9,035 nt of DNA, from positions 1 through 9,035 of the forward strand of contig JACCZQ010000379.1 in assembly GCA_013695905.1 (NCBI GenBank), written 5' to 3'. Under the pieces are notes generated by a model. It worked only from the letters and a program-made list of their open reading frames with translations. It searched no databases and was not told where the DNA came from. Both the position numbers and the translations under genes were made by a program. This DNA is from Chthoniobacterales bacterium. GTDB lineage: Bacteria > Verrucomicrobiota > Verrucomicrobiia > Chthoniobacterales > UBA10450. Positions 1 through 5,626 of this stretch are shown here, piece by piece. Numbering within the stretch: position 1 is the stretch's first letter; every line of letters begins with the position of its first letter.

Positions 1-75
1 ATCCTCGAAGGCGGTTACAGCGACGATCTCCCGCACCTCATCGAAGCATTTCTAACGGCGTGGTGCGGCTCCTAG
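1..75 (+). CDS. Histone-deacetylase-like amidohydrolase, C-terminal end (partial)
   Basis: The window opens inside a reading frame that runs 24 codons to a TAG at 73-75. The visible residues start ILEGGYSDDLPHLIEAFLTA. The LEGGY motif followed by a short amphipathic helix is the usual end of histone deacetylase / acetoin utilization AcuC-type zinc amidohydrolases, where the Gly-Gly-Tyr tyrosine helps stabilise the tetrahedral intermediate. These enzymes remove acyl groups from acyl-lysine or polyamine-type substrates in the cytoplasm. The catalytic His/Asp zinc site would lie upstream of the window and cannot be checked. The family call rests on this short stretch alone; the substrate is unknown. 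The gene is convergent with the minus-strand gene ending at 569. Confidence 0.62.
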   Translation: MLEGGYSDDLPHLIEAFLTAWCGS

Positions 76-196
76 CAGACTGTAAAAGATGACACAGCTT
101 TAGTCCGGTTCAGAACGTTCAGCGACGCTGCGGTCCCCACCGCGCCACCGTCCAGCTGAATCAAGTGCCCTAGCTTCCAAGCGCGGTCGCTCCAAA
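76..196. other. Intergenic stretch with no recognised feature
   Basis: Between the amidohydrolase stop and the first three-hairpin repeat I see no convincing gene, promoter or T-tailed terminator. Short open frames through here on the minus strand continue through the repeats and have no protein-like composition. It could be the flank of a larger repeated element, which cannot be judged from one window. Confidence 0.4.
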
Positions 197-292
197 GTGC
201 CGGAGGCACGACGGAATAAAGCCCGGAGCGGCGCGTAGCAGAGCTCCGGGTTACTTGAGAGGAGCGGGCCAAACCCCGGAGGGGTGACGGAG
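197..292 (+). repeat. Three-hairpin GGA-loop repeat, copy 1
   Basis: Three hairpins in a row are visible. Hairpin 1 is GTGCC-GGA-GGCAC (197-209). Hairpin 2 pairs CCCGGAGC (222-229) with GCTCCGGG (243-250) around a 13-base loop. Hairpin 3 is CCCC-GGA-GGGG (274-284), and the element ends in GACGGA. A second copy lies inverted at 337-438. Stem bases differ between copies, yet pairing is kept, which makes this a genuine structured repeat rather than chance GC-rich sequence. Open frames through it are not protein-like. The family name is unknown to me; it behaves like a REP-type intergenic element. Confidence 0.8.
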
Positions 293-336
293 AGAGCGTT
301 CGTGATGAATGTCGTCGCGTTGTCTCTGGCGGGTGC

Positions 337-438
337 GTTCCGTCGCCCCGTCCCGGGGCTTGGCCTTTGCCGCTGGTCCGAACCCGGAGTTTTCGCTGCC
401 GCTTCACTCCGGGCTACGATCCGCCGCACCTCCGGTGC
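337..438 (-). repeat. Three-hairpin GGA-loop repeat, copy 2 (inverted)
   Basis: Read on the minus strand from 438, this copy has the same order of parts as copy 1. Hairpin 1 is GCACC-GGA-GGTGC (438-426). Hairpin 2 pairs CCCGGAGT (413-406) with ACTCCGGG (390-383). After the shared GGCCAA, hairpin 3 is CCCCG-GGA-CGGGG (358-346), and the end is again GACGGA. Compared with copy 1, two base pairs of hairpin 1 and the innermost pair of hairpin 2 are changed on both sides. The two copies face each other across 44 bases (293-336). Confidence 0.8.
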
Positions 439-538
439 TCTGAGATTTCGTTGATGGCTCGCCCCCACGGACGAACCAGGCATCGAGCTTTCGGATGGTG
501 ATGATCTACTTCAGAATTCCGATGGTGCTGCGGGTCGC
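439..538. other. Intergenic stretch with no recognised feature
   Basis: This lies between the inverted repeat pair and the heptamer array. I see no gene, promoter or terminator in it. GGTGATG and GATGGTG words at about 496-527 faintly resemble the neighbouring heptamers but are not in register. Confidence 0.35.
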
Positions 539-573
539 CAGCACCATTCACAGATCACCAAGTACCAATCACA
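539..573 (-). repeat. Heptamer array A (RGTGANN, 5 units)
   Basis: Read on the minus strand from 573 to 539, the sequence falls into five exact 7-base steps matching a loose RGTGANN consensus, for example GGTGATC and TGTGAAT. The first unit overlaps the stop codon (571-569) of the adjacent minus-strand gene, so the array starts at the gene end. The same heptamer appears in two more arrays at 7616-7650 and 7673-7714. It resembles in style the short tandemly repeated heptamers of cyanobacteria; its function is unknown. Confidence 0.65.
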
Positions 574-1087
574 TCGCCTTGTACGTCACCGTAATCGTAC
601 GATACACCAGCTTCTCCCGCTGCGCGGAGAAGTAGAATAGCTCCAGCATCGTGTCGCCGACGATCCATTGGTAGCCGACCAGCGTCTGGATGACGTCGGA
701 ATCTGTGTCGCGCGTGCGTGAGACCAGCTTTCCGGTGCCGAACTTCGCGTCGAAGTAGCGGCGGATTTCGCCCATGCGATCGTTGTAGCGTTCGATCGAC
801 CAGGTGTCGTACTCGTAGTGCAGCTCCACCGCCACGAGGAAGCCTTCCTTGAAAGTAAAGAGCGTGCGCTTGAGCCCCGGCTGCACCAGCTCCTCGACGG
901 TCCAAACCTCTCGCTTATCCTTCGGCTCGCGATCGACGATCTTCGCCTTCGCCGTCGTCAACACCTGTTCCACTTTGCCGGCAGAGTCGTTCCATCGGAA
1001 GCCGAACGGCGGCGGAATATCATCCGCCGCGGCGGCGCGAAAGGCGCAGCAGCAAGTGAGGAGCACGATCGCGAAGAGCAGACGCAT
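569..1087 (-). CDS. Small secreted protein of unknown function
   Basis: A 172-residue protein that I do not recognise. Residues 1-21 form a typical Sec signal peptide: MR, a hydrophobic core LLFAIVLLT, then AFRAAA before ADD, where cleavage is likely. Cysteines 12-14 lie inside the signal and do not make a good lipobox. The mature part (about 150 residues) is charged and aromatic-rich, with TLFTFKEGFLVAVELHYEY (75-93) and a beta-rich end, as in small periplasmic beta-sheet proteins. The ATG at 1087 is supported by the signal peptide and by its position 8 bases after the stop of the upstream Dabb gene, so the two are almost certainly co-transcribed. No Shine-Dalgarno is visible. The stop codon lies within the first unit of a heptamer array. 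Confidence 0.75.
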   Translation of the reverse strand: MRLLFAIVLLTCCCAFRAAAADDIPPPFGFRWNDSAGKVEQVLTTAKAKIVDREPKDKREVWTVEELVQPGLKRTLFTFKEGFLVAVELHYEYDTWSIERYNDRMGEIRRYFDAKFGTGKLVSRTRDTDSDVIQTLVGYQWIVGDTMLELFYFSAQREKLVYRTITVTYKAM

Positions 1088-1095
1088 GGCTCGGG

Positions 1096-1539
1096 CTAGT
1101 CGCTGATCGAATCGAAAACGACGTAGCGTTTCACCAGTGGCTTCAGAACATCGCGCACGGCGGCGGTGTGCTCCGGGCTTTTCTGGTATTCAGCCAATGC
1201 TGCGCGATCGCGCAAAGTGAAGATGGCGGACATGTCGAACTCCTGCTCGATCCCTTCGCGGACGACAGGCATCGCATTTCCAACCTCCACCCGCACCACG
1301 CCGGGCAGACGACCGAGTTCTCTGCAGGCGCGCGCGATCGCCTCCCGGTCGGCGCGGTTCTGCGGATCTTTCAGCCAGAAGATCACCACGTGCGTCACCT
1401 CGCCTGAGGGTGCTGGAGCCGCTGCGGCGAAGCTTCCCGGCCACAGCATTGCACCAAGCAGCAGCACCAGGAGCGGGGCGGAGCGTGGAATGAAATGCGC
1501 GCGTCTCACAGGTGCGGCGGGGGCAAAATCAGAGTGCAT
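1096..1539 (-). CDS. Secreted Dabb-domain (stress-responsive A/B barrel) protein
   Basis: A 147-residue protein from the ATG at 1539. Residues about 10-40 form an N-terminal signal: basic RRAHFIPR, core PLLVLLLGAMLW, then SFAAAAPA for cleavage. The mature domain (about 48-145) fits the Dabb dimeric ferredoxin-like barrel: it begins VTHVVIFWLKD, has a central RLPGVVRVEVG strand, and ends EYQKSPEHTAAVRDVLKPLV then a YVVFDS strand. Dabb proteins are small homodimers, some linked to stress; no enzymatic role can be assigned here. An in-frame ATG at 1632 would add 31 residues ahead of the signal peptide and has no ribosome site, so 1539 is preferred. The next gene starts 8 bases after the stop. 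Export is the odd feature, since most Dabb proteins are cytoplasmic. Confidence 0.78.
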   Translation of the reverse strand: MHSDFAPAAPVRRAHFIPRSAPLLVLLLGAMLWPGSFAAAAPAPSGEVTHVVIFWLKDPQNRADREAIARACRELGRLPGVVRVEVGNAMPVVREGIEQEFDMSAIFTLRDRAALAEYQKSPEHTAAVRDVLKPLVKRYVVFDSISD

Positions 1540-1715
1540 TTCTTCAGTCGAGGCGCGCTGCGCGTCGCGGCGCTGCACGGCGAGATTGCGCAGCGCACAG
1601 CGGCTGGTCAACCTCGGCGCAGGCGCTGTCATTAGACGTTCGGGTGCACTGTCGGTTCAAATTTAGCGTCAAGATTTTTCTAGACCGCGAAAGAAAATAA
1701 ACTTCCGAAATTTTC

Positions 1716-1744
1716 TTGTCGGGTGTGAACCACGTTTCTAATCT
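1716..1744 (+). promoter_or_regulatory. Possible dnaA promoter
   Basis: TTGTCG (1716-1721) and TAATCT (1739-1744) are separated by 17 bases and point towards dnaA. A TGTGAA motif (1724-1732) lies in the spacer, so DnaA binding here could repress dnaA. The hexamers are imperfect, and the implied leader of over 300 bases is long, so this is weak. Confidence 0.25.
1724..1732 (-). promoter_or_regulatory. Weak DnaA-box-like site (TGGTTCACA)
   Basis: It shares the TTCACA half with the consensus box at 1776-1784 but differs in the first half. It has the same orientation and lies close to the AT-rich stretch. It is supported mainly by clustering. Confidence 0.3.
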
Positions 1745-1775
1745 CAAGCCGCTGGCAGGGAGGGAACAAAGTGGG

Positions 1776-1784
1776 TGTGAATAA
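1776..1784 (-). promoter_or_regulatory. DnaA box, consensus match (TTATTCACA)
   Basis: On the minus strand this reads TTATTCACA, an exact match to the TTWTNCACA DnaA-box consensus. It is 283 bases upstream of the dnaA start and beside two weaker copies, which supports a role in initiation or dnaA autoregulation. Confidence 0.55.
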
Positions 1785-1786
1785 GA

Positions 1787-1795
1787 TGTGAACAG
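1787..1795 (-). promoter_or_regulatory. Weak DnaA-box-like site (CTGTTCACA)
   Basis: It shares TTCACA with the consensus box and begins two bases after it on the plus strand, in the same orientation, so the pair is spaced 11 bases start to start, about one helical turn. That phasing would suit cooperative DnaA binding on one face. Confidence 0.33.
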
Positions 1796-1800
1796 CTTGG

Positions 1801-2036
1801 CAGCGATTGAAGAATCTAGAATGACCATAAGCCCCGTCAGCAAGAGCCGAGCAGCTCAGACCGAAACAGAACAGCCGCGCGCGCGGCGCTCTCCACGAGT
1901 GATGACACACGTTTCCCCCTCGTATTACCGCGATTTTTCCGCGTTTTCGCTCCCTGCTCCCGCCACTCACTTTCATCCGCAGCCCCGGAGACAACGACGT
2001 CTCTCCTCGCTGCATTCCATTTTGCCCCTCGGGTCG
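1801..2036. other. dnaA upstream region, no gene seen
   Basis: No convincing coding frame is visible. There is a TAGAAT (1817-1822) that resembles a -10 element, but TTGGCA lies only 14 bases upstream, too close for a normal promoter. A small inverted repeat GAGAC/GTCTC lies at 1988-2003. The stretch is probably dnaA leader or the rest of the origin. Confidence 0.4.
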
Positions 2037-2052
2037 AGGGTTGCTTAACCCT
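2037..2052 (+). promoter_or_regulatory. Perfect stem-loop just before dnaA
   Basis: AGGGTT-GCTT-AACCCT is a perfect 6-base-pair hairpin ending 14 bases before the dnaA ATG, followed by the palindrome GTTAAC (2053-2058). It occupies the place where a Shine-Dalgarno would be expected, and none is seen. It could be an operator or a leader structure affecting translation. Confidence 0.4.
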
Positions 2053-2066
2053 GTTAACAAGTCTGC

Positions 2067-3434
2067 ATGGACGAGAAATGTACAGAGCTATGGCAGGAGC
2101 TGTCGACAGCACTCAGACCACAGGTAAGTGCGGACACTTACAAGCGTTGGTTTTCGGCTGTTCGCCTCATCAACGCGACCGAGGATTCGTTCACGTTTCT
2201 GGTCCCGAACAACATCTATCAGTTCTGGATCGAGAGTAATCACATGCCCGCTCTGCAGGCGGCGATCGTGACTGCTTTCGGAGCGCCGCGCGCGGTAAAA
2301 TTCGCGATGCCCGGGGAAGGTGTCGCGACTGCGAGTGCGGACACTGCGGACACTCTCACCGTCGCGGAGCCGGAGCCGGAAGCGGCCCCCGATTTGAAGA
2401 GCGTCGGCACTCCCGTCGGGCTGAATCCGCGGAACACTTTCGAGTCGTTCGTCGTCGGCCCGAACAACGAAATTGCGCACGCCGCTTCCCTCGCCGTCGC
2501 GCAATCTCCCGCGCGCACTTATAACCCGCTTTTCATTTACGGCGGCGTCGGGCTCGGCAAGACGCACCTGATGCAGGCGATCGGCCAGTACGTCTGGGCG
2601 AAAAAGAAAAACGCGAAAGTGATGTATCTCTCCAGCGAGATCTTCATCAACGAATTCATCGACGCGATTCAGCACAGCACCCTGGTGAAATTCCGGAAGC
2701 GCTATCGCCAGGCGGATTTGCTCCTGATCGACGACATCCAGTTTCTCGGCGGGAAAGAGCGGTCGCAGGAAGAATTCTTCCACACCTTCAATACGCTCTT
2801 CGACGGCCATAAGCAGATCGTTCTCTCCAGCGATCGGCCGGCTTCGGAGATCGCGAATCTCGAGCAGCGGCTCGTCTCGCGGTTCGAGTGGGGACTCACC
2901 GCCGAGCTGCAGCCGCCGGATGTGGAGACCCGCACGGCGATTCTGCGCAAGAAAGCGCGGTCGCTGCACATCAAGCTACGGGATGAGATTTTCGACTTCC
3001 TCGCGAATCGCATTCGCACCAACGTGCGCCGCCTGGAGGGGGCGCTGATGCGGGTCGCCTCCTTCGCCTCCCTGAGCGGCAAGGAACTCACGAACGAAGT
3101 CGTCGAGCATCTGCTCAAGGACATTCTGAACGAGGAGGCGCGTCACGCCGTCACGATCGAGCAGATTCAACGCAAAGTGGCGGAGCATTACGATATCCGC
3201 ATCGCCGACATGACGAGCAAACGCCGCCCGGCGAACATTGCTTTTCCACGGCAGATCGCCATGTATCTGGCGCGCGAACTCACCAAAGCCTCGCTCAACG
3301 AAATCGGCGACGCCTTTGGCGGCCGCGATCACGGCACCGTGTTGCACGCGTGCAAGCTGGTGAAGCGGCGGATGGTCGAGCAGGACAACATCCGGCAGAC
3401 GATCTCGTTCATCGACAGCTCGCTGAAGCGGTGA
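2067..3434 (+). CDS. dnaA: Chromosomal replication initiator protein DnaA
   Basis: This 455-residue protein is of normal length for the family and has all four domains. Domain I (about 1-80) includes LWQELS and YKRWFSAVRL and mediates DnaA or helicase contacts. A short Ala/Glu/Pro-rich linker (about 81-115) forms domain II. The AAA+ domain III (about 118-330) has Walker A GGVGLGKTH (159-167), Walker B DLLLIDD (217-223), sensor I around LSSDRP (253-258), the arginine-finger region RLVSRFEWG (268-276) and sensor II NVRRLEGAL (319-327). Domain IV has the DNA-binding signature GGRDHGTVLHACK (418-430). ATP-DnaA binds DnaA boxes and melts the origin. The ATG at 2067 suits domain I; no Shine-Dalgarno precedes it. 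DnaA-box-like motifs upstream suggest autoregulation. dnaN follows after 106 bases in the same direction. Confidence 0.98.
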   Translation: MDEKCTELWQELSTALRPQVSADTYKRWFSAVRLINATEDSFTFLVPNNIYQFWIESNHMPALQAAIVTAFGAPRAVKFAMPGEGVATASADTADTLTVAEPEPEAAPDLKSVGTPVGLNPRNTFESFVVGPNNEIAHAASLAVAQSPARTYNPLFIYGGVGLGKTHLMQAIGQYVWAKKKNAKVMYLSSEIFINEFIDAIQHSTLVKFRKRYRQADLLLIDDIQFLGGKERSQEEFFHTFNTLFDGHKQIVLSSDRPASEIANLEQRLVSRFEWGLTAELQPPDVETRTAILRKKARSLHIKLRDEIFDFLANRIRTNVRRLEGALMRVASFASLSGKELTNEVVEHLLKDILNEEARHAVTIEQIQRKVAEHYDIRIADMTSKRRPANIAFPRQIAMYLARELTKASLNEIGDAFGGRDHGTVLHACKLVKRRMVEQDNIRQTISFIDSSLKR

Positions 3435-3496
3435 GGTAGAGGCGACCGTCAGCGCCACCCCGCGGAACCACGCCGGCGCGGCTGCAGAGATTGCGG

Positions 3497-3527
3497 TTGC
3501 CGAATAAAATTCAAAGCCTTACATCAT
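3497..3527 (+). promoter_or_regulatory. Possible dnaN promoter
   Basis: In the 106-base dnaA-dnaN gap, TTGCCG (3497-3502) is followed after 17 bases by TACATC (3520-3525), or after 19 by CATCAT (3522-3527), in a locally AT-rich patch. Both hexamers are poor matches. dnaN may equally be read from the dnaA promoter. Confidence 0.22.
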
Positions 3528-3540
3528 AGCTCGCCGCCCT

Positions 3541-4638
3541 ATGAAATTCAGCGTCACGAAAGAGAAATTGCTCGAAGGCCTGCAGCAGGTGCAGAACGTC
3601 GTCAGCACGCGGACCACCCTGCCGATCCTCTCCAATGTGCTGCTGCAAGCACACGGCGACGAGGTGCACCTTACCACGACCGACCTCGACGTCGGCGTGC
3701 GCGGGAGCTTCGAGGCGAAGGTGGAAAAGGAAGGCGCCACGACTCTGCCGGCGCGGCGGCTCTTCACGATCATTCGCGAGTTGCCCTCGAGTGAGATTCA
3801 GATCGAGGTCGATGGTAAGAACGCCGCCTCCATTCGGAGCGGGCAGAGTTACTTTAAGATTTTGGGATTGCCGGAAGAGGAATTCCCACCGCTGCCAAAG
3901 TTTGAAGGCGCGAAGGTGGTGACGATTGGGCAGAAGGAGTTGCGCGATGGGCTGCGGAAAACCGCCTACGCGATTTCGACCGATGAGACACGCTATGTAC
4001 TGAACGGGGTTCTGTTCAGCCTGAAGGAGAACAAGCTCACCCTCGTCGCCACGGATGGCCGGCGGCTGGCGATGGTGGATCTCGAACTGGAGTTTCCGCG
4101 CAGCCACGAAGCCGAGATCATCGTGCCGACCAAAGCGGTGACCGAACTGCAGCGTCTGCTGACCGATGATGGCGATGTGAAAATGAGTTTCGGAAGCGGG
4201 CAGATCGCATTCGATCTCAACAACACACTGCTGGTGTCGAAGTTGATCGAGGGGAATTACCCGAATTATCGGCAGGTGATCCCGTCGGAGACGAAGGAGC
4301 GGGTGACGCTGGAGCGCGAGACTTTCCTGAATTCGCTGCGGCGCGTTTCGCTGCTCGCGAGCGACAAATCGAACTCGATCAAACTGAACTTCTCGAAGAA
4401 CAACATCGACATCACGGCGAACACGCCGGAAGTCGGTGAAGCGAAGGAGTCGTTGCCGGTGACGTATAAAGGCCGCGAGTTTTCCATCGCGTTCAATCCG
4501 GAGTTCTTCATGGCGCCGCTGCGAAATCTCACGGAGGACGAAGTCTTCCTCGATCTCATCGATGAGATGAGCCCGGGCGTATTGAAGATTCAGACGCCGT
4601 TTCTCTACGTGCTGATGCCGATGCGCATCAGCTCATAG
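3541..4638 (+). CDS. dnaN: DNA polymerase III beta subunit (sliding clamp)
   Basis: This 365-residue protein has the usual length for a bacterial beta clamp, which dimerises into a ring around DNA and tethers polymerase III and other factors. It has three clamp domains (about 1-120, 121-250, 251-365). Diagnostic motifs are MKFSVTKEKLLEGLQQV at the start with TLPILSNVLL (26-35), YFKILGLPEEEFP (104-116), ATDGRRLA (170-177), SKLIEGNYPNYRQVIP (233-248) and the C-terminal LMPMRIS (358-364) that helps form the hydrophobic partner-binding pocket. The ATG at 3541 gives the standard N-terminus; no Shine-Dalgarno is visible. The 3' end overlaps the convergent glycosyltransferase gene by 11 bases, and paired hairpin repeats lie directly after the stop. 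Confidence 0.98.
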   Translation: MKFSVTKEKLLEGLQQVQNVVSTRTTLPILSNVLLQAHGDEVHLTTTDLDVGVRGSFEAKVEKEGATTLPARRLFTIIRELPSSEIQIEVDGKNAASIRSGQSYFKILGLPEEEFPPLPKFEGAKVVTIGQKELRDGLRKTAYAISTDETRYVLNGVLFSLKENKLTLVATDGRRLAMVDLELEFPRSHEAEIIVPTKAVTELQRLLTDDGDVKMSFGSGQIAFDLNNTLLVSKLIEGNYPNYRQVIPSETKERVTLERETFLNSLRRVSLLASDKSNSIKLNFSKNNIDITANTPEVGEAKESLPVTYKGREFSIAFNPEFFMAPLRNLTEDEVFLDLIDEMSPGVLKIQTPFLYVLMPMRISS

Positions 4639-5605
4639 GTGAGGCGACACTCCTGTCGCCAGGAGGGTGAGGCGACGAGGGTGTCGCCGCTCCGCTCAGG
4701 ACGACCTCCAGCGGTAAATCCGCCAGCACGGCGCTGGCAGGTCGCAGCACCCGCACATGGGCGTGCGGAGGCGCCCAGACTGCGGGCTCGGTGGGGCCGA
4801 AGAGCAGCAGACACGGCGTCCCGACGGCCGCTGCCAGATGCGAGATGCCGCTGTCATGGCCAAGGAAGAGCGCGCAACGCTCGACCACTGCGGCGAGCTC
4901 CGGCAGCGGCAGGTTCTGCGCGAACCGGATGCGTTCGTCGCGGCGTGATGCGCGGAACGCGGCGAGCTGTTGCTCGTCGGCTTCGCCGCCGATGACGAGG
5001 AGCGATGTTGCCAGACGTGCTTTTAACAAGGCGTCACCGAGCTGCACCCACTGCTCGATAGGCCAGTTCTTTGTTTCGCTTCCGCTGCCGGGGTGCAGCG
5101 CCACGACCGGCGGTGTGGTGCCGGCGAGGAATGTCTGCGCCGCCGCGCGATCGGCGAGCGAGGGGTAGAGTCTCGCGGCGGGATCGGACAACCGCAGGTG
5201 CAGCTGCTCACGGAGCGCATTGGCGAGCTGCACCGCCGCGTGTTTGTCGCCGGCCATCTTCGGATTCGCGGAGATGAAATAATCCACCCCGGAGCGAGCG
5301 AGGTTCTGCTGGAAAATACCGTCGGGATCGAAGAGGTAGCTCACCACCAGCTCGAAGTCGCTGAAGTAATCCGCCAGCTCATCCGGCAGCTCCGCACCGC
5401 GCGCGAAGAAACTCGCGAGCGCGCCGTATTCGATAGAGCGAGTCGCCTGCGCGTAGTAGCGACCCTCCGCCAGCGCGACGATGTGTTTGTAGCCGAGGAT
5501 CTCGAGATGCGCGTGCGGGTATTCCTCGCGCAGCAGTCTGATCGCCGGCAGCGTCAGGATGAAATCGCCAATCGCGCCGCCGCGAATGACGAGGATTCGC
5601 TTCAC
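4628..5605 (-). CDS. Glycosyltransferase family 9 (heptosyltransferase-like)
   Basis: This 325-residue GT-B glycosyltransferase is of normal length for ADP-heptose:LPS heptosyltransferase relatives. The N-terminal Rossmann half starts KRILVIRGGAIGDFILTLPA with the Gly-rich GGAIGD acceptor-side loop (9-14). The C-terminal half has HPGSGSETKNWP (171-182), LLVIGGEADE (202-211), and GHDSGISHLAAAVGTP (249-264) followed by FGPTEP (269-274), the typical donor-sugar site. Such enzymes add heptose or another sugar to lipopolysaccharide core or other glycans at the inner face of the inner membrane; the substrate here is unknown. It starts with GTG at 5605, 21 bases after the membrane-protein gene, and has no Shine-Dalgarno. 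Residues about 305-323 are encoded by a hairpin repeat, so its Pro/Ser-rich tail is probably acquired and dispensable. It overlaps dnaN tail to tail. Confidence 0.88.
   Translation of the reverse strand: MKRILVIRGGAIGDFILTLPAIRLLREEYPHAHLEILGYKHIVALAEGRYYAQATRSIEYGALASFFARGAELPDELADYFSDFELVVSYLFDPDGIFQQNLARSGVDYFISANPKMAGDKHAAVQLANALREQLHLRLSDPAARLYPSLADRAAAQTFLAGTTPPVVALHPGSGSETKNWPIEQWVQLGDALLKARLATSLLVIGGEADEQQLAAFRASRRDERIRFAQNLPLPELAAVVERCALFLGHDSGISHLAAAVGTPCLLLFGPTEPAVWAPPHAHVRVLRPASAVLADLPLEVVLSGAATPSSPHPPGDRSVASPMS
4638..4693. repeat. Two tandem 28-base hairpin units (GGTGAGGCGAC)
   Basis: Two units of 28 bases (4638-4665, 4666-4693) both begin with the identical 11-mer GGTGAGGCGAC. 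Each folds: unit 1 as GGCGACA-CTCC-TGTCGCC (4643-4660), unit 2 as GGCGAC-GAGGGT-GTCGCC (4671-4688). They begin at the last base of the dnaN stop and encode residues about 305-323 of the opposing glycosyltransferase. There is no T-run, so they are not classic terminators, but the hairpins between convergent genes could still stop or stabilise transcripts. Confidence 0.7.
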
Positions 5606-5626
5606 GAGAAAACCCGCCGCCGCGCA

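Larger units (their letters stand above)
1656..1800. other. Candidate replication origin (oriC): AT-rich stretch plus DnaA-box cluster
   Basis: Upstream of dnaA, bases 1656-1716 are clearly AT-rich (runs such as AAATTTAG, GATTTTTCTAG, GAAAGAAAATAAAC, GAAATTTTCTTG) in an otherwise GC-rich window, as expected of a DNA-unwinding element. Three TGTGAA motifs in the same orientation follow at 1724, 1776 and 1787; one matches the DnaA-box consensus exactly. AT-rich DNA flanking clustered boxes next to dnaA is the common bacterial origin layout. The number of boxes is small, and other boxes may be too diverged for me to see, so the call is tentative. Confidence 0.45.

Noticed and set aside
72..483. 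Two minus-strand open frames of 111 and 127 codons
   Set aside because: They run through the inverted three-hairpin repeats, are rich in Arg/Pro/Ser with no domain-like pattern, and their sequence is dictated by the repeat. They are a typical source of spurious hypothetical proteins.
2127..2345. Exact 12-mer AGTGCGGACACT twice in the 5' part of dnaA (2127, 2334)
   Set aside because: Both are in coding sequence, the second in the Ala/Asp/Thr-rich linker where TGCGGACAC is locally duplicated. Chance plus codon bias explains it.
2088..2969. Long minus-strand open frame (293 codons) inside dnaA
   Set aside because: It is antisense to the conserved AAA+ region of dnaA; GC-rich codon bias creates long open frames on the opposite strand. 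Its translation is Arg/Asp-rich and shows no family motif.
3432..3462. GGTGAGG...GGCGAC...GCGCC after dnaA, resembling the 28-base units at 4638
   Set aside because: Only fragments match and the stem would be four pairs, so it is too weak to call a third copy or a terminator.
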